Shown piece by piece: positions 47,001-59,022 of a stretch of DNA of 64,000 nt. The stretch comes from Epichloe hybrida (taxonomy: Eukaryota > Ascomycota > Sordariomycetes > Hypocreales > Clavicipitaceae). Each line of letters starts with the position of its first letter. The stretch's first letter is position 1. The DNA lies in assembly GCA_019022495.1 (NCBI GenBank), contig JAFEKR010000010.1, forward strand, positions 620,001 to 684,000, in the 5' to 3' direction. A program made the translations under genes and the position numbers. Below the pieces are notes generated by a model. It worked only from the letters and a program-made list of their open reading frames with translations. It made no database searches and was not told the origin of the DNA.

Positions 47001-47640
47001 AGCCCAGACAAGCCCTAGTTTCTCGGCTTGTCCCCCCTTCTGATGGTGTGTCACTGTGTCTCTTGAACCTGGCTTACTTGGTTCCTGCTCGCTTGGCCAG
47101 AGAAGGAACGCGTTCGATTTGGGAGAGGAAAAAAAAAAAAGGAAAAAAAAGGAAAAAAAAAAAAATAAAGGGCTGGCGGCCCATGACACAGCAGGACCAC
47201 TTTATTTCGGTGTGTCAGACTATCATAGCCTCTCGTATATTGCTCAGCGTCACCAAACGATGCCGGATCCCTGCTCTCGCTAGTCTCGGACCCTCACCAC
47301 CTTCCCTTGGCTCTTGGCCCTTGGGAAACTTGGGAAAGAGAGACGCGGCCGAACCTTGCAAAGACACGGCGCAGTTAAGAATAGCTTGGCTGTTGCAACA
47401 GCATTAGCGCCTCCTCCGTCCCCACCCCCTGCCGACTTGCCAGATAGCGGGCCCCCATGGTTTTTCTGTGATGAGGCTTGTGTGGGTCCTGGTGTGGGTC
47501 TTGGTGTGGATGCTCCACGCAATCGGTACGTACCGTTTTTTTTTTTTTTCCTATTCCCTGTTCTTCGCCCCAGACCAGAAATGCCATGGTGGACTGACGG
47601 ACTAACTGGGGCCAGGCCCCCCCCCCCTTAGTCAAGCGTG
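42800..47640. other. 4.8 kb intergenic region with simple repeats
   Basis: GC-balanced host sequence. Frames of 60-190 codons exist on both strands but overlap each other and are low-complexity or unrecognisable, so I call no gene. Contents seen: scattered TACGGAGTA/TACTCCGTA and TACATACATA words; a CCCAGATG tandem (about 43874-43897); a GCAGAC hexamer run (about 44020-44056); CCAGTGA heptamers (about 44905-44942); GTGTGCGT-type runs (45517-45552 and 45760-45781); GACAGACA runs (46700-46750); purine homopolymers (47127-47166); poly-T (47537-47549) and poly-C (47618-47627). Confidence 0.7.
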
Positions 47641-48239
47641 AGCTGGTGGTGGTGTGGTGGTGTGGACAAAATGTGTGGACAAGCCTTCATCGTTATCTAC
47701 CTCACCATGCCCGCCTCCAATCGACCGCGGAATGCCACTTACACGCTTCAATCGCCTATTACTTCACGACTTTCCTTCAAACCTCCCTCTGACCAGCCAT
47801 CTCACCTTCCCGACTTCCATACTCAAGGTCGTCCAACTTGTCCCAAGTCCTCGACTTCTTGAGCACCTTTTTCAGTCAAGGGTACCTTTGATCCATCAAC
47901 TTCTCCCTCTCATCTCAAAAGCCAACCGTCATCCACTGTATAACATATCTTGGTGGCACCCATCTTGACCCGTTGATTCGGTCGTCAAGTGGAACGAATA
48001 CCCTCCATTTCCAATTCTGCTTCGCGAGTCTCGGAACCTCGAACTCTCGACTTTTTTTTTTTCCAATCCGCGCATCACAGCTGGGTATAGGAATTCATCT
48101 GTTTTCTGATTATATCACCGCAAAAGCAGTCAAGCTGGATTGATTGATTGCGCAGCTTCATTCAAACCCGGAGGACTCTTGCCATCCCAACCCGTCAAGA
48201 CTTTGACGAGTCTTTTCCTCTACCACGACAACAAATACT
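47640..48239 (+). promoter_or_regulatory. Probable promoter and 5' UTR of the Ran1-like kinase gene
   Basis: The 600 bp before the start codon are pyrimidine-rich (CTTCC, TCTCC and CCTCT runs, and an 11 bp T run near 48050-48060), as is common for fungal core promoters and leaders. The start context, CAAATACTATGC at 48240, is acceptable. Short upstream ATGs exist (for example 47707 and 48148), so upstream reading frames could affect translation. The transcription start was not determined. Confidence 0.45.
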
Positions 48240-49848
48240 ATGCAGCACCATGCTCCCCTCGGATACCCGACGCCTCCTGCATCACCGGCCTACGATACCT
48301 TCAAATGTAGCAATAACCAGCAGGCTGCTTATTCCCCATCTTTCCAGCCAAGATGCGTCCCTCTTGCCCCCGAGCAGAGATTAGGGAGACTCCTCGAGGG
48401 AAAGTTGCAGCTGACCGAGATCCTCGGAACTGGTGCCTACGGTGTCGTCTACTCGGCCTTCGACATCAAGACTGGGGTTCGGTACGCAGTCAAGTGTCTG
48501 AGCAAATTCAACGCCGACGGTACTCCCTTGGAACGCCGACAGGTCGCCTACCAGCAGCGAGAGATCAAACTTCACTACCTGGCATCCGCGCATCCCAACG
48601 TCGTGTCCATGCTGAAGATTGTGGACGACCCTGATTGCATCTATGTCATTCTGGAATACTGCCCCGAGGGTGATCTGTTCCTGAACATTACGGAGCTTGG
48701 CCAGTACGTGGGCAAGGATGAGCTGTCACGGAAGGTCTTCCTTCAGATCCTGGATGCCGTGGAGCACTGCCACAAGCTGGGCGTCTACCACCGTGATCTC
48801 AAGCCCGAGAACATCCTGGTCACTGACAATGGAAACACTGTCAAGCTGGCCGATTTTGGTCTAGCCACAGCGGATGACCGCTCCGAGGATTACGGCTGCG
48901 GTTCAACCTTCTACATGAGTCCTGGTATGTACATGTACACGTTTTCCTCTTGAATGGGCAAGCACGATGAAGATGACGGATTAAACTAATCATCAAAACT
49001 CTTTTGCAGAATGCCTGGACGCCTCAACACGGAAGCCTTACTACATGTGCGCCCCCAATGATGTCTGGTCGCTTGGAGTGATCCTGGTAAACCTGACATG
49101 TGGACGCAACCCATGGAAACAGGCCTCGTTCCAGGACTCCACCTACCGCGCTTATATTCGGTCACCGGATTTCCTGAAGTCGATCCTTCCATTGACCGAT
49201 GAGCTGAACGATATCTTGGGTCGAATCTTCAACCCGAACCCCGAGCTGAGAATCACGCTCCCCGAGCTTCGATGCCGCATCATGGCATGCTCCCAGTTCA
49301 CCGTGCCCGCTGCCCCGGTGGCGCCAGCTCAGCAGCAGCAACAACTACCGGTTGTGCACCATGTCCCCGAATACGTTCACGACGAGGACGTCATCGTCAA
49401 TGACTACGAATACGACTCGCCCCTCTCTCCCGCCAGCACATCATCCGATCAAGGCTCCCTCACCTCGAGCGGATCCACCATTGATGACCTGGATGACGAT
49501 GAGTTCATCCAAGATCAGCAAGACGTACACATTGCTTTCAACCCTGCAGCTTACGAGCCGGAGGATGCGGGAGACCACGGAATGTACCACGGCCATGGCA
49601 TGACTACGCCGCCGTATGCCGAGCATGTGGCGATTCCCGAACCTCGTCAGGTTCAGGCACAGTCCTTGGCCTGCCAACAGCTGCCTGCTCCCACCCAGGC
49701 TCTCCCGCCTGTGCATGTTCCATGCCAGCCAAAGTCATTCTTCCCACTGTGGGACGTGGTCAGATACGTTCAACAGGTTCCCATGATGCAGCATCCCGTG
49801 GCATTCCAACAGGTTCCCTTTATGCCGTCTTTTCAAGGCTGCTACTAA
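48240..49848 (+). CDS. Ran1/Pat1-like serine/threonine protein kinase
   Basis: Two exons, 48240-48924 and 49010-49848, joined over an 85 bp intron (GTATGT donor, ACTAAT branch region, TTGCAG acceptor), give 507 residues. The kinase domain is complete: glycine loop GTGAYGVVYS (63-72), K85 in YAVK, E108, catalytic HRDLKPEN (184-191), DFG (205-207), SPE at 227-229 formed across the intron, and DVWSLG (246-251). The segments 'YYMCAPNDVWSLGVILVNL', 'GRNPWKQASFQDSTYRAY' and 'DELNDILGRIFNPNPELRI' are typical of the fungal Ran1/Pat1 group (S. pombe Ran1, budding yeast Sks1/Vhs1), which links nutrient status to growth, mating and meiosis. The C-terminal about 185 residues are a disordered Gln/Pro/Asp-rich tail ending FQGCY. 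It looks intact. The exact role in this fungus is inferred. Confidence 0.92.
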
Positions 49849-52800
49849 AGTTTCCCATTCCAAATCTGGCTGACTGGTTGGTCAACCACCCATCACGTTA
49901 ATATTTGCGTGTGCATCACGCATTTCTACGCCCAGTTTGAAGATCTCTTGGTGAACAAAAAAAAAAAAACTCTCTTCCTCGCATGTTCACGAAAACAAGA
50001 AAACTTCGGACTACGGGATCCTCTTCACTCACACCTTTTTCTTCTGCCAACGTGCAAAAATTCCAGCGTGGCGTTTACAAATCTTTCTTCCCCCAAAATG
50101 TGATAGAAGGGCCGTCTTGCTTTCAATTTCGAGAGATTACCTTTGCAGGGCCGGGACCCCTGTTCGGCGCAACTATCTTCCAGGTGTTCTTGAATCAAAG
50201 CGAAAGCCAATTTTCTTTTTTTCTTTTTCTTCATTATCTTTTGTTTCTGTTCGAACTGAAATGGGATCACGGCCGCAACACCTTTTGACGACAAATCAAT
50301 ATATTTTAATCACTGCCTCTTTTATCGGGATGGGCATGGTGACACTCGCTTCGAGACGAAATCAGGCATACTTGTCTCTGGAACACTTCTTTCACCTGTT
50401 ATCAATTTTTTTTTTCTTTTCTTCTCTTTTCTCTCTTGTTGGCGGCGCAATCTAGGGACCCGGTGCTCTGGGAGTGAATTTTATTTATTCATGTGTTGGG
50501 GGGCAACAAACAACACGGTGTTGGGTTTTCTTGATTGTGAGATACGATAGAAGCAAGGACCGGGCTCCAAAGGCCTGCCTTTTAGACGCCATGGGAAGAA
50601 TTTTTGGCGTCAGCACACATGTTTACCTGTTATTTGGGAGAGAAAAGGATTGTGCCATTCTAGACAGACTAGCGCGTGTCCGGGAGACGAAGATGGAAAG
50701 AGCATGTCACCACACATCATCTATCTGACTGCACCATTTGTGACTGTTTGACTTTGATCGGCGGGTTTTTCGTGACTGGTGATTACCGGTGCCCTGGTTC
50801 GAATTCCCACTCATGGACCGAAGCGAAATTGCTTAGCCGACAAAGGGCCCCAGAAAGCGGATACAGGCGTTAATATGCCAAGGCATCAATTCCCCATGTC
50901 TACGGAGTTATCCAACATGCCCATCCCATGGCCCATCCCATTCACTCACTATTGACCAGGAAGCCTAAACCGGGCTCGGCAACGAGCTTTGTCGGAAACG
51001 GCATCCCATTGTCTTGGTCCGGAGGAAAATGGAAGATTGAGAGCGCGGAGATTTAATCTGTATGTACGGATTACGGATTACGGATACAGAGATTAATTAC
51101 CAACAAGGGGGGGGGGTTGGACCAGGGAAAGCGAGGGCGGGTCGGTGGAAGAACTGAGTGGACAGAAGATGTTTGCGGAAGTACGGAGGACGTGGCATCG
51201 CGATGGAAGAGGGCAGGCTATCATGTACGTAGTGATGGGGTCGGGCACTTGCCTAGCTGGGAGGTGAAATTATTCCCCTGGTTTGTTAGTCCGAATTTTC
51301 CATGGAAGTAAGTGGATTTGGTTTTTTTTTTCCTTTTTTCTTTTTCATTGACGGGAAAAAATTCCGTCCTGGCGTAATACTCCGTTGCTCGCTCCGCCTT
51401 TGGGCCTTGGCGTTGCGCACCGGAAGGAAAAAAAATAAAAAAATGGATGCGAGCCATTGCCTGCTTCGGGGCTCTGGTTGGTTGGCTGGTTCGCCAATGC
51501 CCCACTTTGTCCTTGGTTGTGGCCAATGTGCCGCTACCCACCGCCTCATTTACATGGGTGCAAATCTGCTTTGCTGTCATCTTCTTGTTCTTGTCTTCTG
51601 TGTACTCCGTACTTGGCATTTGATAAATACCATGTGTGGTTGGGTCCGGTCACAGTGACGATGCCGGGATCTCGCACTGCACCATCTTGACGGATGGACG
51701 TGCCCATTTTCATTCATTCGTATTACGACGTCGAACCTGGTAGGCACGACATGGAATGGAGGGGGGGGGGGGGCGCCCGGGCCAAAGACGAGGGGGGAAA
51801 AAAGGAATGAACGAACGGAAACTCGCGCCGGTTTTCTTGCAACATGACATACATGTACTTGCACGGAGATGTCTCGACATGCCGAGGACCAGTCTTCCTC
51901 TTTGGGACATTGGTGCTCTTAGCAGTGCCGAAAGTAGTTCTTTTATCATCCAATATCAGGGCTGAACTGACTCCTTGACTGCATGGTCAATGCCACGACG
52001 AATGTACATGGACGCAGTAGTATCCACCTTTTCCTGTATGCACAACAACAAGCGAGATTCTAGTCCGTATGCGTTGAGGGTTTTTTGTCTTTTCTTTTTC
52101 TTCTTCTCGCCCGGTGCCTCACACCCCTGGGCATAACACGTCGGGCCTATTGTTCTTCTTTCTTGGCTGACGCGCCTCCTTGGTCTGTGTCGCGCAGCCG
52201 ATGAAGTATGTACATGGCGATGATATGTAATCAACCATCAATCAATGAACGTCATCGACATGTGTCCTCCGTAGCAAATACCAAATATGTACCGAGGAGT
52301 GGTACCGAGCACGCGAGGACCGAGGATCGTGCTCTATGTACAACGAAAAAAATAAAAAAATAAAAAAATAAAAAAACCAGGACGGGACTGACTTGAGGCA
52401 CATGCGGGAGCGAATGCGTGACGCGCGTGTCATGCCCATGTCCGTCCGTCCTTGACCGCGTTTCTCCTCTTGCCGTTGCGGCTGGTTTCCTTCCAAGTCA
52501 AATTGCCACGTAATAGTAGCCTCACACACTCCAACAGCCGTGGCCCGTGGGTACTAATAAAAAATGTACCAAATGGGTAACGGCAAGCCATCACGAGGAC
52601 GGCGGGTTCGCAATCGCAGTCATGTGTATCAGGTATATGTCAAATTTTTTTTTTTTTTTTTCTTCCCCCAATCACCTACGCACCCTTTTTTTTTTTTTTG
52701 GTCCAGCTGACCGACCACTTTACTTTGACAGGACTTGACAGGACTTGACAGGAACAATTGGAAAACAACGCAGCAACGGGTGCATTTCGCCCCTGCCGCT

Positions 52801-53576
52801 GCATGAGCCCAAATCCAAGGCAGTCATGGCAAGTCGAGCTCTCACTCACGGATGTTGGGGGCCAACTAGCCGTGTCTCTCATTTGTCTCTCATTTCAACG
52901 CAGATTCGCTTGTCTTGCTGCGTGAACCCTGGAAAGCAGAGGAGCGAAGCAGCAAACTTTCTCGCCGCATCTTGTACGTTTGACTGCCGGACACCATGTA
53001 GACCGGGCGGGCGGGCCGTCCATGTTGTTCGGATCAAAATTCTCACCTTTTGGATCCCAGAACCAATGAGCCAGCCAAAGCCCACGGCATACATCTCGGT
53101 GCAACCTCATTCCAGAGCAACCACTTCCAGCAAAGAAAATCGTAGACGCAAAGACCCGTCATGGCGTTCGTCGCCTGCAAGGTTGCACACGAAAAGGATG
53201 ACTCTTCTTTTTTTTTTTTTTTTTTTTTTGCGCAAAACTCTAAAAGCATGGCTTGCCGGAATATCCCCGAGTAACCGGCCTAATACGGACGGAAGCTTTT
53301 CGCATTCCTCCCAAAAGCGGGTTGGGGGCTAAGGGGAAATCTGTGACGACGGCACATGTCTGTCTGTGTTTTATTATTTACGTGGACAAGCCGCTTCTTG
53401 AGTTATCTGATTGATAGAGTTTTTCCAGAGGCAAGCCGTCGGGGATTTTCGGACAAGAAGACCGTAGTGGGAGTGGGTGTCGGCATAGATAACCTGGCTT
53501 GATCATCGCGATGAGAAACACAAGGGCATTTTTTTCCGCGAAACTCTCCGTGTCCAAGGCCGGGTCAAACCTTTTT

Positions 53577-53607
<31 letters not shown>

Positions 53608-56124
53608 CTCCCCCTTCTTCTTCATCACGTTCATCACTGACGAACACGCTACGTGTCCGACCCCTCGAGCCAACGTTCTAGTAAACTCTAAAGCATCGAT
53701 CGCCGAGTTCATCGGTTCATTCCACGATATTCTCTAGGTAGCCTCCATCTTTCCCTTCTCACCGGAAATGGCCACCATTTTGCGGGCCACAGACCGTACG
53801 TATAGGGAGGAGAGAGGCTTTTTGCGCACGGAGCTTCGGACTAGTTCCTGAGCTTCGCCAGTGATGATGGGGAAAAAAAAAAAAAAAAAAAAAAAAAAAG
53901 TAGGCGCCTCTATGAGTGTCTGAGACGCAAGGGAATTGAGCTCCTGCTCAGTTTTGACAGTATATGACGGGGGATGAAAATGTCGTTGGCTCTCCGTTTG
54001 CGCAACGGCTCGCGAGGTTTGTGTTTCTTGTGACTGGGTTTGAACTAGTGGCTCGCGCCGACGAGTGCACAGCTCGAAATAAGCCATGCTTCTTTTTACA
54101 TCCGCAGGTTCATGGAAATCATGTTCCGAAAGATTCGAAAAAGACGTTGCGTTGCGTTGCGCATTCGATCAAGCCAAGGTGCTATCTCACGGGTATGATT
54201 GGGAGATTTGCGACCGACGGACAAAAAAAAAAAAATCGTTTCTTTCTTAATTCGCTGCTTCTTTTTCTCTCGTACTTTTTTCTCAGCACAAGTGTTTTTG
54301 TTCAGTCTCGCGATGAGTGTTGCTCATTCTCACTCGCTGACAGTTATGCAAACGGCCATCTTGGAGCGGTGCTCCGTATGACTCAGTCGCCCGTTCGGCG
54401 ACATCTTGGTCTGGATGTAGATGGTCAAAGGAAGATGATAAGTTGTAAGCGGTTCACAGTGTGATTGAGCGTGGGCAAGGCAGTTTCGAGTATATTATGC
54501 CTTGACGAAAGGGGGAAGAATGAAGATGAGCTTCACAAACACATGGACGTGTCGAAATGTGTGCTCATTCCTTTTGACGTGCTGGTCATGAAGTTTCTGT
54601 CCTTTTGTATCAAGACCAGATGCACTATTGCGTTGTGATGCGAGGTTCAATGTGTGATGCAACATGAATCGGTACATTCAAAGACCAAATTGTACAGTCA
54701 TTTCGAATCAACTTTTCCTAGTCCAACGGAATTTCACATGAATCACGACAATTTTCTGACCCCCATTTTCGTTCGGAACCCCCGAAAAGATAAGCACATC
54801 TGCCCAAGATTCAACAGCGTTCATGAAATACAACGCGTCAAGCTAAACGCCCTTGAGCTCTATGAACTCCAGCTTCAATCTGCGATGCACTGCAAACAAA
54901 TTCAGGGAACGCTCAGCGTCGTCCAATAGCATAGAATCATGGCTCGTGAGAATGTTCATTTGAGATGACCCCCCCCTCCGGACCGATCAGCGTCGCAAGT
55001 GACGTGAACCAGTCATACTTCTCGGCAGTTCTTGTTCCGAAAGCTCGAGCCAGCACTGCATTACACACTCCAAGAACTTGTTGAGAGAGGGGGAAGAGGT
55101 GCAAATGCCTGACCGTGTTGGAGTCTGGACATGTTCCTGAAATAGAACGAGATGTGACATTGGGCGACGAGTTCACCGTCCTCGGCTTGCACCCCTCACG
55201 GATGCCCGGAAAAGTACCGCGACGCTGCTCGTGTCCAGACTTTTCTCAAATATCACTGGCACAAATGCTTTGCTCACAGGATGGACATTGACTGGCTGAA
55301 TCGGCGCCAAGTGCAAACCATCTCACTGGAAGAAACCTGACGCCAAAATCATCATGTTGACGCACTACAGTCACGCACAACTTCGCCCCGAAGCCAATCA
55401 GTCCGGAACATATGAACATATGGAGGATTCTCGCAACGTCTTGAGAGTGCTTTTGTGACCAAAATTTTCCATGGCGAAGCTTGCTGGAAGTCTCTGGCTG
55501 TTCAAGCCCGGGGGGTTCGGTCACACCCCCATCATGACTGCGGCTCCGTTGTTACCAATCAGAAGAGGGGTATGGCCGCGAGGGTATATTCGATTTTGAA
55601 GCAGGCAGATTTCCTGACCTTGTGGTTGAAAACGTCGAGTTGGTTCGTGAAGCAAGCTACAATTGATCCTGGACGTCGGCGACAAACCCATAATTTTGAG
55701 GCCCAATCCGTTGTACTTTGACATTCTTAGCATCCTTTTTTTTAGCACCTTGTTCCAAGTCCTGAAGTATTGCCAAGCCGGAAGTATTCGGTTCAGCAGG
55801 GGTGCGATATAAGCCAAGATATGCCGGTTTCATGATGTGATATCGTCCGTTCATATAACTGAAAGTACGCTCGATAGTCCGCAAACAACCCCAGTAGCCA
55901 TGTTAATGACCAAATGTGCTCCTTCCCCCTATTTTGAGCGTTCCACCCTGAACGATGCTCCAGTTTATTCAGATTATGTGAATATCGGTCAAACGGCCCT
56001 GCGGCGGCAGTTCCGAGCCATGAAACTGGGTGTCGTCCAATCCGTATGGTATCGGAGCAGAGTTCTGTTTGTGCGAATCCGCCTTCTGGCACTCATAGGC
56101 TCCAAGGTCTGCCGCGTTGCGTTT
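49849..56124. other. 6.3 kb without a recognised gene
   Basis: GC-balanced, with many frames of 60-195 codons on both strands, none with a recognisable domain, consistent exon structure or family motif. It is dotted with homopolymer T or A tracts (for example 49956-49968, 51320-51333, 52636-52654, 52685-52699, 53209-53229, 53572-53607, 53873-53899 and 54221-54233) and a G run (51762-51773), plus ACGGATT/TACGGA words (51064-51085). The 3' UTR of the kinase gene should occupy the first few hundred bases. Non-coding RNAs or fast-evolving small genes cannot be excluded. Confidence 0.6.
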
Positions 56125-56280
56125 TCATTGTTCGCTTCCTCCTGCCTGCGTGTAGGAAGTAAGTGTACGGAGATTATGCAACGTTGCAAATACTCCAATA
56201 GCGACCACACCCACTGCGGCCCCTACACCAACACCAATCTTGATGGCAAGCCATAATACCCTTTTTTGAGCAAATATGTT
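56125..56280 (-). other. Possible last exon encoding a transmembrane anchor
   Basis: On the minus strand a frame ending in TGA at 56125 encodes 'LAIKIGVGVGAAVGVVAIG' followed by 'VFATLHNLRTLTSYTQAG', a textbook Gly/Val/Ala-rich single membrane span with a short basic tail of the kind that ends many fungal cell-surface proteins. An in-frame stop lies about 40 bp upstream of the span, so an intron would have to supply the upstream part. The 143-codon frame at 56223-56654 (with Cys and 'WPCSGPANKSW') is one candidate source, in another phase. No family was recognised, and it may be a decayed gene. Confidence 0.3.
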
Positions 56281-56767
56281 ACATTAAACATGCAGTAAGG
56301 CCGCCAATAGCCTGAAGTTGCATCACGAAATCGAATGGTATTGGCCCTGGCGCATGAATTGACCCAAGCGGTTGGCTTGTTGCTGCTGGGGGTGGCGTCT
56401 AATATGTGTCTATTGTCTGCAACTCTGCAGATTCTGGTTGATTGGCTGATGCCAAGCACGAGGCACTCTTCTTGATTAGCCTGCCATGACTTGTTGGCAG
56501 GACCAGAACATGGCCAAGTAGGTCGTCGATCTGTGGCCGTACAAGCAGGCTTGGTTGCCCACGGTGCCAAGGCGGGTGCAACCGGATCAGTTTGAACGAA
56601 GCTTGGCCATATGCGCCAACTACGTCGGTGACAGTAGGGCGGAATCGCAGACAAAAACGGAGCGGAAAAAAGTCATCTTTTATATTGATGTGACTTGACG
56701 CAAGTGTGTATCCTATCCGAACACCTTCAAGAAGGAACAGCTTGAAAAAAAAAAAAAAACAAGCTTC

Positions 56768-58495
56768 TTAATGACTGGAAAGTTTGCCGGGCGCGTGCTC
56801 ATCTTGCTCAACAGGGCCTATCTTGGCATCGCTTTTTTCCAGTCCCAACTGATTCGTGTCCCAGCCGTGGCTCTCAAGAAAGGCTCGGAATCTCTTGTCT
56901 TCCTCTGCGATGGTGTCTTGGTCTATGTTGGGAATGAAGAAGAACGCCACGGCAGCGGACAAGATGCACAAGCTAGAGGCGACCCAAAAGGGATACTGAG
57001 CTGACTCGACCGTGCCCTCCCCCCCAGCCGCCTGAATATATGGAAACACCAAGGTGCCGACAAAGGCACCAATCTTTCCAATGGCCGAAGCGATTCCATA
57101 ATATCGGCCCCGAACACCAGTGGCGCACGTCTTGGCAGCCAAAAGACCAATATTGTTGCCGGGACCGAGCTCACCAAGGGACAAGAAGATACCATATACG
57201 ATGGCAAAGCCAGCGATGTGTGTCTTGATCTTTGAGTACACGCCGGCCATGATGAAGCCGACGATCGATTGGACTACAACGCCGCCAATCAAGGTGTACT
57301 TGGGTCCGACCCAATCAGATACAAAGGCACCGAGGATCGTTCCGGGAAGGTAGAACATGTTGATGACAGTATTCCATCCAAAAACAGTCGTGAGCGGAGC
57401 CTCATCGCCATAGATTCCTTGAAGAATATCGCTCGAATAGATGCCAAACGCGTAAGTGCTGAAATCATATAGCGCCCAGATGAGACTGACGCAGAGAAGG
57501 CGCCACCAATAAAAGCGTAGAACGAGAGAATAGGGCGTGTTCTTACGCATTGACTCCTTTGCGAACTCCAGGGGCTCCTTCAACCTCAACCGCATAATGA
57601 GGAGAACAAGAGGGAAAACAACACCTATACCTAGGCTGGTACGCCAGATGGTCTCAAGATGGCTACTATGACAAGCAGCCGCAACGACATCTATGTGAAG
57701 TCAGTTGGTTCATTTGGAGCCACGGGTAGGCTGTGGCAGCACCAGTGACAGCCCCTTCCAGACTTACAGGGAACAAAGGCACCAAAGACGAAGCCCCAGT
57801 CGATCATAGTGTTGGTGAACAAGATGAACCATCGATTACGAGTACCTTTCTTCAGCTCGCCAGTAGATTCTGCGCACCCGACGCTGCCAGCAGGGTATTC
57901 ACCTCGAGATGTTGTGTTAGCTTGTATCACAGGGTGCGGGAGATTGGACCAACCTCCGATGCCGATACCAACGAAGAATCGCCAGGCTGTCAACATGTTG
58001 AACATGCCGATGGCTTCACCCTTGTAGTATGACCCAGTAGCTAGAGCGGTGAAAACAATGAGGATCACAGTTGATACAATGAGAGAATTGGTTCGGGACC
58101 AGTGATCGCAGGTAAACCCAAAGAACAGCTGCCCGACGACTGTGCCGGCAAAGGCAATGTCGGCAACATATTTGGCGGCATTTGAGTTTTTGTACACGGC
58201 CGCGTATTGCAGTTTCAGAATTGTGTTGACAGAACCGATGACCTATCGACGTGAACGGTTTCGGTCAGCCAGTTCCATTCGGCACCCACCCAAGCAAGTC
58301 ATTCATTGCTCATGCTCAACAAGGAGAACTGACATTATTGATGTAACCGTCTGAGAAGAGACCAGCACCGCAGGCAAAGACAGGCAAGACAGCCTGGAAA
58401 AACGACTTGCGCCGCAGTGTCGTCTCAAGAGCTGGTTCTTCCTGGGTCTGCGGGACACGACTGTCCTCGGAGTCTCCTTTCGAGCGACCAAACAT
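56768..58495 (-). CDS. GIT1-like MFS transporter for glycerophosphodiester/phosphate
   Basis: Four exons on the minus strand: 58495-58334, 58242-57954, 57902-57768 and 57690-56768, joined over introns of 91, 51 and 77 bp (donors GTCAGT, GTTGGT, GTAAGT; acceptors GATAG, CTCGAG, ACATAG; branch GCTAAC in the 51 bp intron). The joined frame is 502 residues with no stop. Features are a short hydrophilic N-terminus, about 12 hydrophobic spans, 'GLFSDGYINN' in span 1, 'RFFVGIGIGGEYPAG' after splicing, 'KGTRNRWFILFTN', 'SLIWALYDFSTYAFGIYSS', 'SLGELGPGNNIGLLAAKTC' and 'YYGIASAIGKIGAFVGT'. These fit the fungal GIT1 branch of the phosphate:H+ symporter MFS family, plasma-membrane carriers of glycerophosphoinositol, glycerophosphocholine or phosphate. 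The substrate is inferred. The gene is intact and borders the third RIP block. Confidence 0.92.
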
Positions 58496-58904
58496 GGCGG
58501 GGATTGAAATGGCCGTGGAAAATTAAATCCTCGTCATCAAAGGCCTTGGCCGGGCGCCGTCATACGCGAGGAACGAGACGTCTGCGACGAAGTCTGCGAC
58601 GAAGCCGTGGGAATGAGACAAAAGAGACGCTTGAAGAAGCCCAAGTTCAATCCGACCAGCTGAGGTGGTGCCGCCAGATTTGGAGGCGTCGTCTTGTATT
58701 CGTCGGTGGCTCATTGTGATCGGTGCCTCAAACCCCTCCAAGGTCACAGTTCGTTAACGACGGCGCTACATATGATAGGGACTTGTACAAATTCATCCTG
58801 TGGCGCAATGGAATCGGGCACATCACCCGTAATATGTACACGACGTGCGCGCAGACACCCGCGATGGCCCCTGTAGTGGTACCAAAATGATTGGGTAAAG
58901 ATGA

Positions 58905-59022
58905 TGGTTGATTACTATCTGAGCTACTCAGACAGGTCCCATAATTATTACTTCCATAATTAGCTAAGCCATTTCTCCACCTAATAGGCTAGGGGGGATT
59001 CCCTTAGTGTTAACCCTAACAC
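58905..59022 (-). repeat. Candidate LTR edge of the right-hand gypsy relic
   Basis: On the minus strand TGTTAGGGTTAACACTAAGG begins at about 59022, right after a purine-rich stretch (AGAAAAGAATATGG), as a polypurine tract followed by an LTR would. The sequence continues with GGGAATCCCCCC and grades into host sequence near 58905. The inner part is a palindrome (TGTTAGGGTTAACA). No second copy is in the window, so the outer end is unknown and truncation is possible. Confidence 0.4.

Noticed and set aside
50750..50830. tRNA gene suggested by GGTTCGAATTCCC near 50797
   Set aside because: The bases around it do not form a T-stem, and no A box or acceptor pairing is visible at the right distance.
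52745..53332. 195-codon plus-strand frame
   Set aside because: It contains a translated poly-T run (Phe stretch) and no recognisable motif, and three minus-strand frames overlap it; kept as non-coding.
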